Assembly: GCA_046728175.1 (NCBI GenBank)
Contig: JBKPEA010000035.1
Span: forward strand, 1 to 17,409
Direction: 5' to 3'
DNA: 17,409 bases
DNA from: JAFAHS01 sp046728175
GTDB taxonomy: Bacteria; Desulfobacterota; Binatia; Binatales; Binataceae
Shown here: positions 1 to 6,680 of the stretch, one piece after another
Layout: every line of letters starts with the position of its first letter
How positions within the stretch are numbered: the stretch's first letter is position 1
The notes under the pieces: generated by a model
The model's database searches: none
Told to the model about the DNA's origin: nothing
What the model saw: only the letters and a program-made list of their open reading frames with translations
Made by a program: the position numbers and the translations under genes

Positions 1-78
1 AATCACAAGTTGCGATTCCAGATCGCGCTGGGCCCGCTGCGTGAGCTTTCATTGGAGACCCTGCCTGTGTGACCCGGA

Positions 79-393
79 TCAGGCCGTCGGCGGAGCGTTG
101 CGTTCGAAATCCTGCATCTGTGCCCTGAGCGCGCGCTGGAATGTCGGCCGCGCCTCACACCTTTCCTTGTACGCAAAAAGATTGCCGTACTGCTCGACGA
201 TTGGTTGTTGTCGCGGGATTCGCAGCACCGTGGTCATCAGCAGATCTGCAGCGGTGAAGGGGTCTTCAAGATACTCGCGGTTGCCGAGCGAGGCCGAGAG
301 ATCGTTAAGCCGTTGATTGACGAATGCTTCGAGAATAGGGCGGCGCTGTATCGCCCAATCTTCATTCGCCCCTGTGGCTCTCGGGTTCCCCGC
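79..393 (-). pseudogene. Glutathione S-transferase C-terminal domain remnant
   Basis: The minus-strand frame is open for 104 codons between an upstream TAA (394-396) and a TGA (79-81). It reads as the alpha-helical C-terminal domain of a GST. The segment FTAADLLMTTVLR matches the conserved N-capping/helix-6 region (typically DFTAADLMM...), and it is followed by a plausible last helix ending FERNAPPTA. The N-terminal thioredoxin-like domain, which binds glutathione, is missing. Upstream of the TAA I find no in-frame start or continuation; a nearby ATG in the same frame runs into the TAA after eight codons. This is most likely a decayed or truncated GST. The family conjugates glutathione to electrophiles in the cytoplasm, but the remnant should be inactive. 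The assignment to the GST fold is fairly firm; the exact class is not. Confidence 0.72.
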
Positions 394-515
394 TTATTCG
401 CGCGCCGACGAGACGCGCATTGAGAACAAACGAGGCTTAAGGACTAACTAATCAATTGCTCACCGGCCGCTCTGATGCATCACTGCTTTTCCACAACTTG
501 ACCGACACGATCCAT

Positions 516-926
516 TCAATTTCCTTCGGAGCGGTGTCCTGACTGTGAATCTTTTCTTGAGTTATCCTCGCGCGCGACGCGCGTAGGCACCTTTTCAGTT
601 CGCGTTTGATCGCGATCGCGCACGACTGCGGCCTGCTGGTCGCTATTGCGCTCTTGCTGGCGATCGCGTGAGGTGTCTGCTCTCACACCGTCGTGATAGC
701 CCGCACCGTATGAATTCGAATACCTTTGCGGATACTCATGCTCTATGTTGTAGCCGCTATTGTTTGGATAGTAGGTTCCAGAGCGGCCGTAGTACGGGCT
801 TGAGTTGTAATAGCCGCCGCTCGGATCGCCATAGTATCCTCCGCCGCTGTCGAAACAACCTGCGGCCAAAGTCGCGGCCAGAATCCCGCCTAACACCACT
901 AGTTTTCGAGAGTTAATTGTTTTCAT
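516..926 (-). CDS. Small Tyr/Gly-rich lipoprotein, unknown function
   Basis: 136 residues. I take the ATG at 924-926 as start because AAGGAG lies just upstream and the protein then begins with a good lipoprotein signal: basic MKTINSRK, a hydrophobic run, and the lipobox LAAGC with Cys24 as the lipidated residue. The mature part starts as a low-complexity Gly/Tyr/Ser/Pro stretch (repeated GGYY and PYYG) and ends in a strongly charged Arg/Asp/Glu/Gln tail. It should be anchored to a cell membrane facing the periplasm. It overlaps the stop of the upstream gene (913-1329) by 14 nt, so the two are probably co-translated. I do not recognise a family. YYG-rich lipoproteins are often envelope or surface components, but that is only an analogy. 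Confidence 0.72.
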   Translation of the reverse strand: MKTINSRKLVVLGGILAATLAAGCFDSGGGYYGDPSGGYYNSSPYYGRSGTYYPNNSGYNIEHEYPQRYSNSYGAGYHDGVRADTSRDRQQERNSDQQAAVVRDRDQTRTEKVPTRVAREDNSRKDSQSGHRSEGN

Positions 927-1329
927 ATGCTCCTTGAGATCTGTGAACGTTGCTGACGAACGCATCGGGGTTAGTTGCGGTCGCGCGAGCCTTCGGTGAC
1001 GCGTCCGTCAGCTCGTCAGTAGTTGGTCCTGCTGAGTTGCGGTCGAACCCGCCAGCGCCGTAGGGCCAGGCCTGCATCCGGTCATAGTCACCGATCCGGC
1101 CGGTGGTTTCGCGATAGTTTTCAGGTCCATCTCGTGTGATGCACCGCACCCAGCCACGCTGGTTCCGCACTAAACAATCGGTATCGAGCAATTGATTTTG
1201 GTTGTAGTGATCGTCCCGCGAATTCTGTGACGATCCTGCAGCCGCGGCCTGGCCTGTCATAGTCAGAATCAGTGCTCCGGCTGCCGCAGCCCAAGTGTTT
1301 CGAATCGGATGGCGACGAAGTTGCTCCAT
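913..1329 (-). CDS. Small secreted protein, unknown function
   Basis: 138 residues. GAGGAGGT stands five to six bases before the ATG, a strong ribosome-binding site. The N-terminus is a Sec-type signal peptide: basic MEQLRRHPIRN, then an Ala/Leu-rich core, with a likely cut after the AAAA near residue 31. The mature protein is hydrophilic, with one pair of cysteines (about Cys52 and Cys63) flanking NQRGWVR, which could form a disulfide in the periplasm. It has no membrane segment after the signal and no domain I recognise. It is the first gene of a two-gene unit with the lipoprotein at 516-926, whose start lies inside the end of this gene. The pairing suggests a shared envelope role, but nothing in the sequence shows which. 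Confidence 0.7.
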   Translation of the reverse strand: MEQLRRHPIRNTWAAAAGALILTMTGQAAAAGSSQNSRDDHYNQNQLLDTDCLVRNQRGWVRCITRDGPENYRETTGRIGDYDRMQAWPYGAGGFDRNSAGPTTDELTDASPKARATATNPDAFVSNVHRSQGAYENN

Positions 1330-2051
1330 AGGACCTCCTCAAGCCTATCTATGTCGCACTTGTGTTGGTCTAGCGGAAAGTGGTCAAAGGCGAGAGGAAG
1401 GGCCACCGTCGGGCGGGATCAAGTCGGGCTCGATTCCTATGTCGGTCCCGGCAACCTGAGTCTGGGCGGGTCCGCTGTCGCGGTCAAGAAAGTAAAACAG
1501 CCGGTATGTGAATGATGTTCTCCGGAGCACACATTTGCGCATCCGACCTAAATGAGGAGATTGGCGCACGGTTTAGGGGATCAATCTGATATATCGCGTG
1601 CCATCCGAAAGAGCCGCGACGGTCGCGGGCCAGGTGCCCGTACGCATGTCACGCCTGCATCGGTAACAAAGTCTGGTCCAACGCGTTGCGGATCCGCGTG
1701 CAGCCCTTGGGATTTCAATCGGGTAACCGCTTGACGCCGACCTATTTGTAAGCCTCCACTAACGGTTAGCTGTGACGAACCAAAGCATGGAAACCGCAGT
1801 AGATAGACTCGGAGCGTTAGGCGAGGCTCGAAGGCGGATGATTTTCGAGCTTCTTGGTCGATAGGGCGACGTTCCAAAAACGATCGCAGATGGAGGCTCG
1901 TCGTAATGGTTTGCGCCTGTAACTGGCCCATCACGGCTTCGGCGACATCGCGCAGCCGATCAAATTCGTCGAGTTTGACAGGCGCACCGCAGACCTTGCA
2001 GCCTTTCCAAGCGGGTCAAATTTACTTTGGCGACGATCCAGCAGAGACGGG
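1330..2051. other. Gene-poor stretch, no supported gene
   Basis: About 720 bases between the secreted-protein pair and the DUF883/holin-X pair. Several short open frames exist on both strands but none has a good ribosome-binding site or a recognisable fold. The most protein-like stretch is on the minus strand near 1890-2005 (a CKVCGAP motif followed by a helical segment LDEFDRLRDVAEAVMG). It is bounded upstream by TGA with no ATG, so at best it is a remnant. The promoter of the 913-1329 unit should lie in the left part. I see no convincing -10/-35 pair, RNA gene or repeat. Confidence 0.5.
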
Positions 2052-2450
2052 TCAACTTTCAATCGGCGTTGACAGGCTGGCATTGTCTGGCGTTAAGCGG
2101 TGTCGAGCAATAGTGCGGACCGCGAGTGCTAAAAAAAGAAAAAGGAGGCCGCCTACGATAAAGGCTGTCCACCAAGGCCAAGTCGGTTGCCACCGGAACG
2201 AATCGTGCAGGCCTAGAATCAGAGCGGTAACCAAACATATTGCAGCGCAGATCAATGCTGCGACTATCGCAAAAGCCGTAAGCGCATAGTCTATCTGAGC
2301 CTTTAGAGATCTGGCCAAATTGATTTGCAAAAGATGGGTCTCGGCGTGAAGAATATTCGAAGCGTCTTGGATAGCTTGCGCAACCAAAATAGACCAGTCG
2401 GGGTGTGTCTCCAGTGCTCCCTGACCTCTAAGAGACGGTGTCTCTTCCAT
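2052..2450 (-). CDS. Phage holin-X / YqjE-like membrane protein
   Basis: 132 residues from the ATG at 2448-2450, chosen because GAGGAG lies eight bases upstream. The longer frame start at 2492 has no such site. A hydrophilic N-terminus and an amphipathic stretch (residues about 15-55) are followed by two transmembrane helices, roughly residues 55-82 (an Ala/Ile/Leu-rich run) and 93-118 (WWTAFIVGGLLF and onward), joined by a short loop with WQPTWPWW. This layout is typical of the Holin-X superfamily III (DUF1469/YqjE) inner-membrane proteins. Despite the name, these are usually housekeeping or stress-related envelope proteins rather than lysis proteins. It overlaps the end of the DUF883 gene by 23 nt, the same partnership as E. 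coli yqjD-yqjE. The family call is good; the molecular role is unknown. Confidence 0.8.
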   Translation of the reverse strand: MEETPSLRGQGALETHPDWSILVAQAIQDASNILHAETHLLQINLARSLKAQIDYALTAFAIVAALICAAICLVTALILGLHDSFRWQPTWPWWTAFIVGGLLFLFLALAVRTIARHRLTPDNASLSTPIES

Positions 2451-2739
2451 CGCCGCTGCTCCTCTGTTTCGACGAGTTCCTAGAAATTGCATAGCCTAAC
2501 AGGGCTGCTATCACAGCGGGCCCGAGCACTGATGAACGCGCCCTCGAGCCGATGACAAAGCCGAGCGCCCCGGCCAAGCACGAAGCCCCAATTGGGTAGG
2601 TCTTAATAAGGCGATCGGGACGAAGTGCACCTTCCTGGTACTCGGCCTTAGCGCTAGCCTCGGTTAGAGTTTCCTGAAGAGCATGCTGTGCTTGGTCCAG
2701 TTCCACTTTCACTTTGGAAATTTCTTCTTCAGCTGTCAT
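2428..2739 (-). CDS. DUF883 (ElaB/YqjD-like) membrane-anchored protein
   Basis: 103 residues from the ATG at 2737-2739, preceded by AAGAAAGG. A longer frame reaches 2808 but gives an unlikely N-terminus. Residues 2-40 form an acidic coiled-coil helix (EEEISKVKVELDQAQ and onward). The C-terminal third is a Gly/Ala-rich membrane segment with glycine spacing (GASCLAGALGFVIGSRAR, then GPAVIAALLGYAIS). This is the DUF883 plan: a cytosolic helix with a C-terminal membrane anchor. E. coli relatives YqjD and ElaB tether ribosomes to the inner membrane in stationary phase. It overlaps the holin-X gene that follows it, so the pair is one transcription unit. The rest of the tail is short and basic. Confidence 0.82.
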   Translation of the reverse strand: MTAEEEISKVKVELDQAQHALQETLTEASAKAEYQEGALRPDRLIKTYPIGASCLAGALGFVIGSRARSSVLGPAVIAALLGYAISRNSSKQRSSGDGRDTVS

Positions 2740-2849
2740 AAAGCCTTTCTTAAGAAGTCGGCCAAAGGTCTCGCGAACCCCGATTCTTCCGAGATAAGTC
2801 AGCAACACCCTGCGTCCGCGTGTTGTCTACCCTATCATCAAAAGTAATC

Positions 2850-3774
2850 GTCCCTACCGCTATCGACAATCAATTGATGGGGTGGTCTTTGACAAAGTCT
2901 AGGACTCCAATCTCTTGCCCAGCTACTGCCGGAGGAGTTCATCGCACAGGCTTGGAGCACAACGGCCGCAAGGTCAGCAACAGGATCTGGTGAGCGCAAC
3001 TCAAGGCTCGCTGTCACCCAGGGAATCCATTGGAAGCGGCGATGGGAACTGCGCCTCCCTGCCGTCATTGCACTGCGATGAAGTGATCGTAACTGACCGG
3101 AGGTGGGGAATCCCGCACACGCTTCACCATTCGGCCACGCGATTTGCTGCTCGGCGACCGGGGTTTGGGCCCATCGCAAGGGGATTCGCCACGTAGTGGC
3201 GGCGGGGCCGCCGTAGCGATTGACGAAGATCGGTTCGTCGTCGGCTTGGGCTGGCGTCGAAGTAGCGATCGCAGCAGCAACACCATTTCCGCCACAACGA
3301 TCACATCCTTTCTTTGCGCCCTTGCCGTAAAGGCGCACGCACGCGGGTGAGTCTAACCGGAGCGCCAGCAGACGTACGTCGAGCACTTCCTTGATGCGCG
3401 CACCGATATTGTAAAGGAAGGCGAGGATCGCATGGTCGCGCTGGCCTTCGACAGTCGACCGATCAGGCTCGCGAGAATGGCCTTCACCTCCTCCGGCTCC
3501 AAATAGGACGCCGCATGGATCGGCGCCCTCTTCATCGGAATGCGCAGGATTTCGGCACCCTGTCCGATCGCGGCCGGCGACAAAGCCTAAGAAGGTGCGC
3601 AGGGCGGAGAGGCGGCAGTTGCGCGTGCCGATCGTGTCTCCGCCTTCCTGCTCCGTATAGTTCAGGAACGCGCTCACCTCAGAGGCCGTGAGGTCGGTCA
3701 ATCCGAGTTGAGCTACCGTTCGCCGCCGTCGGTTAGCTGAGGAACAGGCGCCAGGCGTCGCGGTAAACTGAAAT
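2850..3774 (-). pseudogene. Tyrosine recombinase remnant, third member of a recombinase trio
   Basis: Heavily frameshifted. Reading leftward from 3774 and switching frames, one sees in order: VYRDAWRLFLS, LGLTDLTASEVSAFL with TRNCRLSALRTF (SAM-like N-terminal domain), EILRIPMKRAP with LEPEEVKAIL, DRSTVEGQRDHAILAFLYN with GARIKEVLDV (catalytic Arg region), RLYGKGAKK (catalytic Lys turn), and EPIFVNRYGG. The HxxR and Tyr region towards 2850 is too decayed to show the catalytic residues. The order and wording match the recombinase that follows two others in recombinase-in-trio elements. It breaks off at its N-terminal side exactly where repeat copy 1 starts (3775). A 512-codon open frame spans this region and the IS3 remnant but is a chance composite, not one protein. 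Long frameshifted decay makes it certainly inactive. Confidence 0.78.
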
Positions 3775-3951
3775 TCCAAGAGCAATGGAGGCACCGACGC
3801 TTCCCTCGCTTCTGTTCGCTTCAAGGCCCTGCCTCTCGCTCGCCGATATCGGTTCGCTAGTTCAGGTTGGCAATTATCTCTCAAACTTGACAATATCGCT
3901 ACACCAATGTAGCGTAAATCGCGCAGCCGAGTTCCTCGCCAAGAGAGTGTA
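3775..3951 (+). repeat. Dispersed repeat, copy 1 (with promoter and dyad)
   Basis: About 177 bp that matches 6543-6716 at roughly 85% by eye, with a few 1-2 base gaps. It starts sharply at TCCAAGAG. To its left lies recombinase coding sequence, whereas copy 2 has unrelated sequence there, so 3775 looks like an element end. The right limit is near GTGTA, next to the IS3-type transposase tail on the minus strand. Inside are TTGACA and an 18-bp dyad. It may be the distal end of an IS3-type element or a promoter fragment carried by one. Confidence 0.75.
3887..3915 (+). promoter_or_regulatory. Orphan promoter with overlapping dyad, copy 1
   Basis: TTGACA (3887-3892) and TAGCGT (3910-3915) are separated by 17 bases. 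The -35 is perfect and the -10 is weak. The dyad CGCTACA-CCAA-TGTAGCG (3897-3914) overlaps spacer and -10, the usual position of a TetR-family operator. Compared with copy 2 (6652-6680), both dyad arms are identical while the four-base centre differs. It points right into decayed IS3 sequence, so it has no obvious gene to drive; csbD starts 600 bases further on. Confidence 0.5.
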
Positions 3952-3952
3952 C

Positions 3953-4100
3953 GCATACAGCCAGGTGACGAGTGCAACCTGCGCCGGTTGTAGACCTGAT
4001 CGATGAAGCGGGGAAGCCGCACGACCACTTCGTGGAAGCTCTGGTAGTCACTGATGGCATCTGCACCGGGATCGCGATGACTCATTCGGCCGGGCCTATA
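3953..4100 (-). pseudogene. IS3-family transposase C-terminal remnant
   Basis: On the minus strand the frame reads ISDYQSFHEVVV, then LPRFIDQVYNRRRLHSS, then G after one changed residue. This is the hallmark C-terminal end of IS3-family OrfB (DDE integrase core), usually DYETFDDVVADLPRFIDEVYNxRRLHSALGY. Upstream the match fades (MSHRDPGADA stands where KTLKVEEVY is expected) and the catalytic DDE residues are absent. It is a fragment of about 45 codons. It directly abuts repeat copy 1, which is either the rest of the IS end or a separate piece. It is inactive. Confidence 0.72.
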
Positions 4101-4512
4101 CGCGCCGCACTCGCGCAATGGGAATCCGTGATCATCCGACCACGCCCGCAAAATCAATAACTTTTTCCGCTTTTCCTCAAGCTGATGACCTTCGCAAAAA
4201 GTCCGCAATAGACCCGAATAATCCCGAAAAACCGGACCGGGTCCGGTCGGTGAAAAGGAACCCGCGAAAGCAGTAGACTGTTTTGAACTGCAGTAGCCGA
4301 GTGCCGGCGCATATAGAGAAAAATACCATCGTCGATTTAAGTCAGCCCACGACTCTACTCGCGCCTTCGCGTTCATCCCAGAAACATGAAGAAACTACCT
4401 GGAAACGCCCTCGAACGATCTACCAAAGAAAGGATTCCATTTGGCTTCAAATTTGCTCGGTTTCGCTATGTTGAAATTCGTTGATGTTCGATCAATCGAG
4501 AGAGGAGTGAAA
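4101..4512. other. Gene-poor stretch upstream of csbD-like gene
   Basis: Decayed sequence with no supported gene on either strand. The left part may be further IS3 decay, since the minus-strand frame stays open but is unrecognisable. The right part (4430-4510) must hold the csbD promoter; it is AT-richer than its surroundings, but I see no clean -35/-10 pair. No repeat or RNA gene was found. Confidence 0.45.
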
Positions 4513-4707
4513 ATGAATAAAGATCAGATGAAGGGAAAGTTCAAGCAATTTGCTGGAGAAATCAAACGAAAGTGGGGCAAAGTAACTGACGACGATGTGA
4601 CCCAGGCAGAAGGCAGCTTGGAAAAACTTGTTGGCAAGATCCAAGAGCGTAGCGGCGATAAGCGCGAAGCCATTGAGAAATGGCTTAAGTCACAGCGTAT
4701 CGAGTAA
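4513..4707 (+). CDS. CsbD-family stress protein
   Basis: 64 residues. The start is the ATG at 4513 behind GAGAGGAG; a longer frame from 4441 lacks a ribosome-binding site and would prepend non-family residues. The protein is small, highly charged and helical. It has the CsbD signature: MNKDQMKGKFKQFAGEIKRK (usual MNxDxxKGxWxQxxGxxKxxWGKLTDD), then WGKVTDDDV, then GSLEKLVGKIQERSGDKREA and a basic C-terminus. Family members are general-stress proteins, sigma-B dependent in Bacillus and abundant in many proteobacteria under osmotic or starvation stress; their mechanism is unknown. It is intact although both neighbours are decayed mobile DNA. With the DUF883/holin-X pair it adds to the stress/envelope flavour of the left half. 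Confidence 0.9.
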   Translation: MNKDQMKGKFKQFAGEIKRKWGKVTDDDVTQAEGSLEKLVGKIQERSGDKREAIEKWLKSQRIE

Positions 4708-5130
4708 TTTTTGCGTTATCAGTAGCGCCGGAAAAAAAAAGATCATTTTCCGGGTCGGTTTTCGCGCGTGCAGGTGGCGCGATCTGGAAGAGCCTCACGG
4801 GAGAAGGGTGTGCTCGCTCGGCACAGTTCGAGGCATCCGCAAACACGCCGCAGGGCAAGTTCATAGGAAAGTAGGGTACCGCGATGCGGCGCGGTCATCT
4901 TCGTTCCCATGCCGCGGTAGGCTCTGACTCGCGGCATGGGCAGGGACAAAAAAGTGCCTGCTCCAGCTGGCTTGATGATTGTTACGGCATGATCGTATGC
5001 GCCGCCCCGATTCTCTCTTCAACCGCTTTCATTTCGCCCTAGTGCTGGGTTTCTGCTCGATACTGACTTCCGTATTCGCGGATGCCGTTCATGCGCGAGG
5101 TCCGGATGGCAATGCCAGTAGTCCGGTTAC
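4708..5130. other. Intergenic stretch with a long hairpin, no supported gene
   Basis: About 420 bases between csbD and the ssb remnant. A plus-strand frame near 4997-5100 would encode a signal-peptide-like run (FHFALVLGFCSILTSVFA), but it has no good ribosome site and runs out of frame into the ssb remnant, so I do not call it. The one clear feature is the inverted repeat at 4906-4940. Confidence 0.45.
4906..4940. repeat. Perfect 11-bp inverted repeat (hairpin)
   Basis: CCCATGCCGCG (4906-4916) and CGCGGCATGGG (4930-4940) are exact reverse complements around a 13-base loop. It lies 200 bases after the csbD stop. No T-run follows on the plus strand; an A6 run follows at 4948-4953, which would be a T-run only on the wrong side of a minus-strand hairpin. 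It is therefore not a standard intrinsic terminator. Confidence 0.8.
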
Positions 5131-5463
5131 GTGGGTAGCGGTCCGGCCCGCGACACGAGCCAGTGTTGTTCAACTGCACGTGAATCTCCCTGGTTGGCGA
5201 ACCGAACCGGCGAGCGTCAGGAGCAGACCGAATGGCATCGAATCGTCGCTTTCGGAAAACTCGCTGAAAACTGCGAACGGCTGCTCTCGAAGGGCCGTCA
5301 GGTTTACGTCGAAGGCAGGCTGCGGACCCGCCAGTACGAGGCGAAGGACGGAAGCGGCACCCGCTACCGGACTGAAATCGTGGCGCTGCAAATGCGCTTG
5401 CTCGGTAACCGCGCGAACGCAACGACGCCCAAGGCGCAAGCGTCCGACGAAATCCCATTCTGA
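5131..5463 (+). pseudogene. ssb: Single-stranded DNA-binding protein, 5' part degenerate
   Basis: The C-terminal two thirds are well preserved: RTGERQEQTEWHRIVAFGKL (the SSB OB-fold strand region), ENCERLLSKGRQVYVEGRLR, RTEIVALQMRLLG, a short linker and the acidic tip SDEIPF, which in SSB recruits partner proteins. The N-terminal OB-fold strands are broken. YVGSGPARDTS (for VGSDPE-R-T) is in the same frame as the body, SVVQLHVN is in the next frame, and the first strand with the start codon cannot be seen. A GTG at 5131 could initiate a shortened product, but that product lacks a proper fold. It is most likely a decayed ssb of a plasmid or integrative element. It is followed after 74 bases by the ardC-like gene, a common mobile-element pairing. 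Confidence 0.75.
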
Positions 5464-5474
5464 CCCGCCTGTCA

Positions 5475-5501
5475 GGAGAGAGCCGCTAGGCGGCTCTCTC
5501 C
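5475..5501. repeat. Perfect 12-bp inverted repeat between ssb and ardC
   Basis: GGAGAGAGCCGC (5475-5486) and GCGGCTCTCTCC (5490-5501) pair perfectly around the three-base loop TAG. The stem is GC-rich and sits 12 bases after the ssb stop. There is no U-tract after it, so it may be a stabilising 3' hairpin for the ssb message or a pause site rather than an intrinsic terminator. Confidence 0.85.
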
Positions 5502-5511
5502 AACTCCAAAC

Positions 5512-5523
5512 AAATTGCAATTT
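5512..5523. promoter_or_regulatory. 12-bp palindrome before the ardC ribosome site
   Basis: AAATTGCAATTT is a perfect palindrome that ends just before the GGAG ribosome site (5525-5528) of the ardC-like gene. Its place between the ssb hairpin and the start codon makes it a candidate operator or part of the promoter. No regulator for it is visible in the window. Confidence 0.35.
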
Positions 5524-5537
5524 CGGAGATTACGACA

Positions 5538-6321
5538 ATGGATATGTACGCGATTGTCACCGAAAGAATCATCAATCTACTTGAACAAGGCGTGGTGCCG
5601 TGGCGCAGGCCGTGGGCCGGAGGCGGATTGCCCCGAAACGTCCTCAGCAAAAAAACCATATCGAGGCATCAATCACTTTCTACTCTCAGCGTCGAAGTAC
5701 GTTCAGCCGTACTGGCTGACGATGCGGCAGGCGAACGAACTCGGCGGACAAGTTCGCAAAGGCGAGGGGAGCACGATCATCGTTTTCTGGAAGATGGAAG
5801 ATCGAAGCGCCGACACCCCGAACGCCAGCGAAACGAATCAAGAAGACGAATCCCGTCGCCGGTTTGTGCTCCGGTATTATCGAGTCTGGAACGTCGAGCA
5901 GTGCGAGCTGCCGGAGCGCGCGCTCGAAAAGCTACCAAAGATCGAGACGCATGAGCACGATCCGATCGAAGCTGTTGACCGAATCATCGCCGGGATGCCG
6001 AAGCCACCCGCCATCGAGCACGCAGGAACGAAAGCGTTCTACAGCAGCATCGCAGATCGAATCACGATGCCGCTGCGGAATCTGTTCATCTCAGCGGAGG
6101 AGTATGGATCAACGATTTGTCATGAGGCAATCCACGCGACTCGCCACGAGAAGCGACTTGCGCGCAAAGGCATCAGCGAAGCCGCCGAATTCGGCTCCGC
6201 CGTTTACTCCAAAGAAGAGCTCGTGGCGGAAATGGGAGGCGCTTACCTGTGCGCCGAGGCCGGAATCTCAAACGCTGTCATCGAGAATCAAGCGGCTTAC
6301 ATTGCCGGCTGGCTCAAGTAA
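5538..6321 (+). pseudogene. ArdC-like antirestriction protein (zincin), frameshifted
   Basis: The start ATG at 5538 follows GGAG by nine bases. The first 39 codons give the ArdC N-terminal ssDNA-binding domain (DUF1738): MDMYAIVTERIINLLEQG, VPWRRPWAGG, then LSKK. In the A7 run at 5649-5655 the reading must skip one base to continue as PYRGINHFLL, YWLTMRQANELGGQVRKGE and IIVFWK. The second domain is a zinc metallopeptidase with HEAIH (about residues 195-199) and downstream EELVAEMGGAYL, which supplies the third ligand. With six A's it would be an intact protein of 260 residues ending AAYIAGWLK. Family proteins protect incoming plasmid or ICE DNA. It ends slightly shorter than many relatives, within a perfect hairpin (6313-6344). 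An assembly error in the A-run is a real alternative to pseudogenization. Confidence 0.85.
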
Positions 6322-6344
6322 TGGCTAGCTCGCCATTACTTGAG
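6313..6344. repeat. Perfect 13-bp inverted repeat spanning the ardC stop
   Basis: CTCAAGTAATGGC (6313-6325) and GCCATTACTTGAG (6332-6344) are exact reverse complements around six bases. The stop TAA (6319-6321) lies inside the left arm. No T-run follows. It may be a 3' stabilising hairpin or an element boundary. Confidence 0.85.
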
Positions 6345-6360
6345 TAATCAGCAGGAACAC

Positions 6361-6427
6361 ATAATGTGAAGGAGCCCACCGTTCCCGTTGCGGTGTTGCG
6401 AGAGACGATCGGTCTCCTTCACATTAT
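6361..6427. repeat. 14-bp inverted repeat with 39-base interior
   Basis: ATAATGTGAAGGAG (6361-6374) and CTCCTTCACATTAT (6414-6427) are exact reverse complements. Just inside, ACCG and CGGT could extend the stem past a small bulge. The interior encodes nothing. It resembles a miniature inverted-repeat unit or a large structured 3' end and lies 17 bases after the previous hairpin. Confidence 0.8.
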
Positions 6428-6651
6428 TTCTTCTGTCCCTAAAGCGTATCGAGCCACGCAAGCACGCCCTTATTGCGCTTCCAGGGCGGCGGCCTGCTTG
6501 GTCGCGATGAGTTTGCGAGGCGTTCGAGCGCTTTTCGTTTGGTCCAAGAGAAATGGAGGCGCTGACGCTTTCCCTCGATTCTGTTCCCTTCAAGACCCTG
6601 CCTCTCTCGCCGATATCGGCCCGCTAGTTCAGGTTGGCAATTATTTCAAAC

Positions 6652-6680
6652 TTGACAATATCGCTACATCACTGTAGCGT
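6652..6680 (+). promoter_or_regulatory. Promoter of the SDR/TetR operon
   Basis: TTGACA (6652-6657), a 17-base spacer, then TAGCGT (6675-6680). The -35 is perfect and the -10 is weak, matching three of six consensus bases. Transcription would begin near 6687, giving a leader of about 33 bases before the ATG at 6720. No stronger candidate is seen between 6430 and 6720. Confidence 0.55.
6662..6679. promoter_or_regulatory. Dyad, probable TetR-type operator
   Basis: CGCTACATCACTGTAGCG has seven-base arms (CGCTACA/TGTAGCG) around TCAC. It covers the spacer and -10 of the promoter, so a bound dimer would block RNA polymerase. The TetR gene in the same operon (7504-8211) is the natural candidate. 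Both arms are identical in the copy at 3897-3914 although the repeats differ elsewhere. Confidence 0.55.

Noticed and set aside
1581..1934. A 117-codon minus-strand frame with a CKVCGAP motif just upstream
   Set aside because: The motif precedes any start and follows a stop; the remainder has no recognisable fold. Kept only as a note in the gap entry.
2838..4376. A 512-codon open frame on the minus strand as one protein
   Set aside because: It mixes recombinase and IS3 pieces in changing frames with nonsense between them; the conserved blocks of the recombinase lie in two frames.
4906..4940. Intrinsic terminator of csbD
   Set aside because: It lies 200 bases away and has no T-run on the plus strand.
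4979..5584. A 201-codon plus-strand frame with a signal-like start
   Set aside because: There is no ribosome site, it runs out of frame through ssb, and its C-terminal half is a shadow of the ssb body.
5649..5655. Programmed -1 frameshift in the ardC A7 run
   Set aside because: The required shift is +1 (or -2), opposite to the usual -1 slip at A-AAA-AAC.
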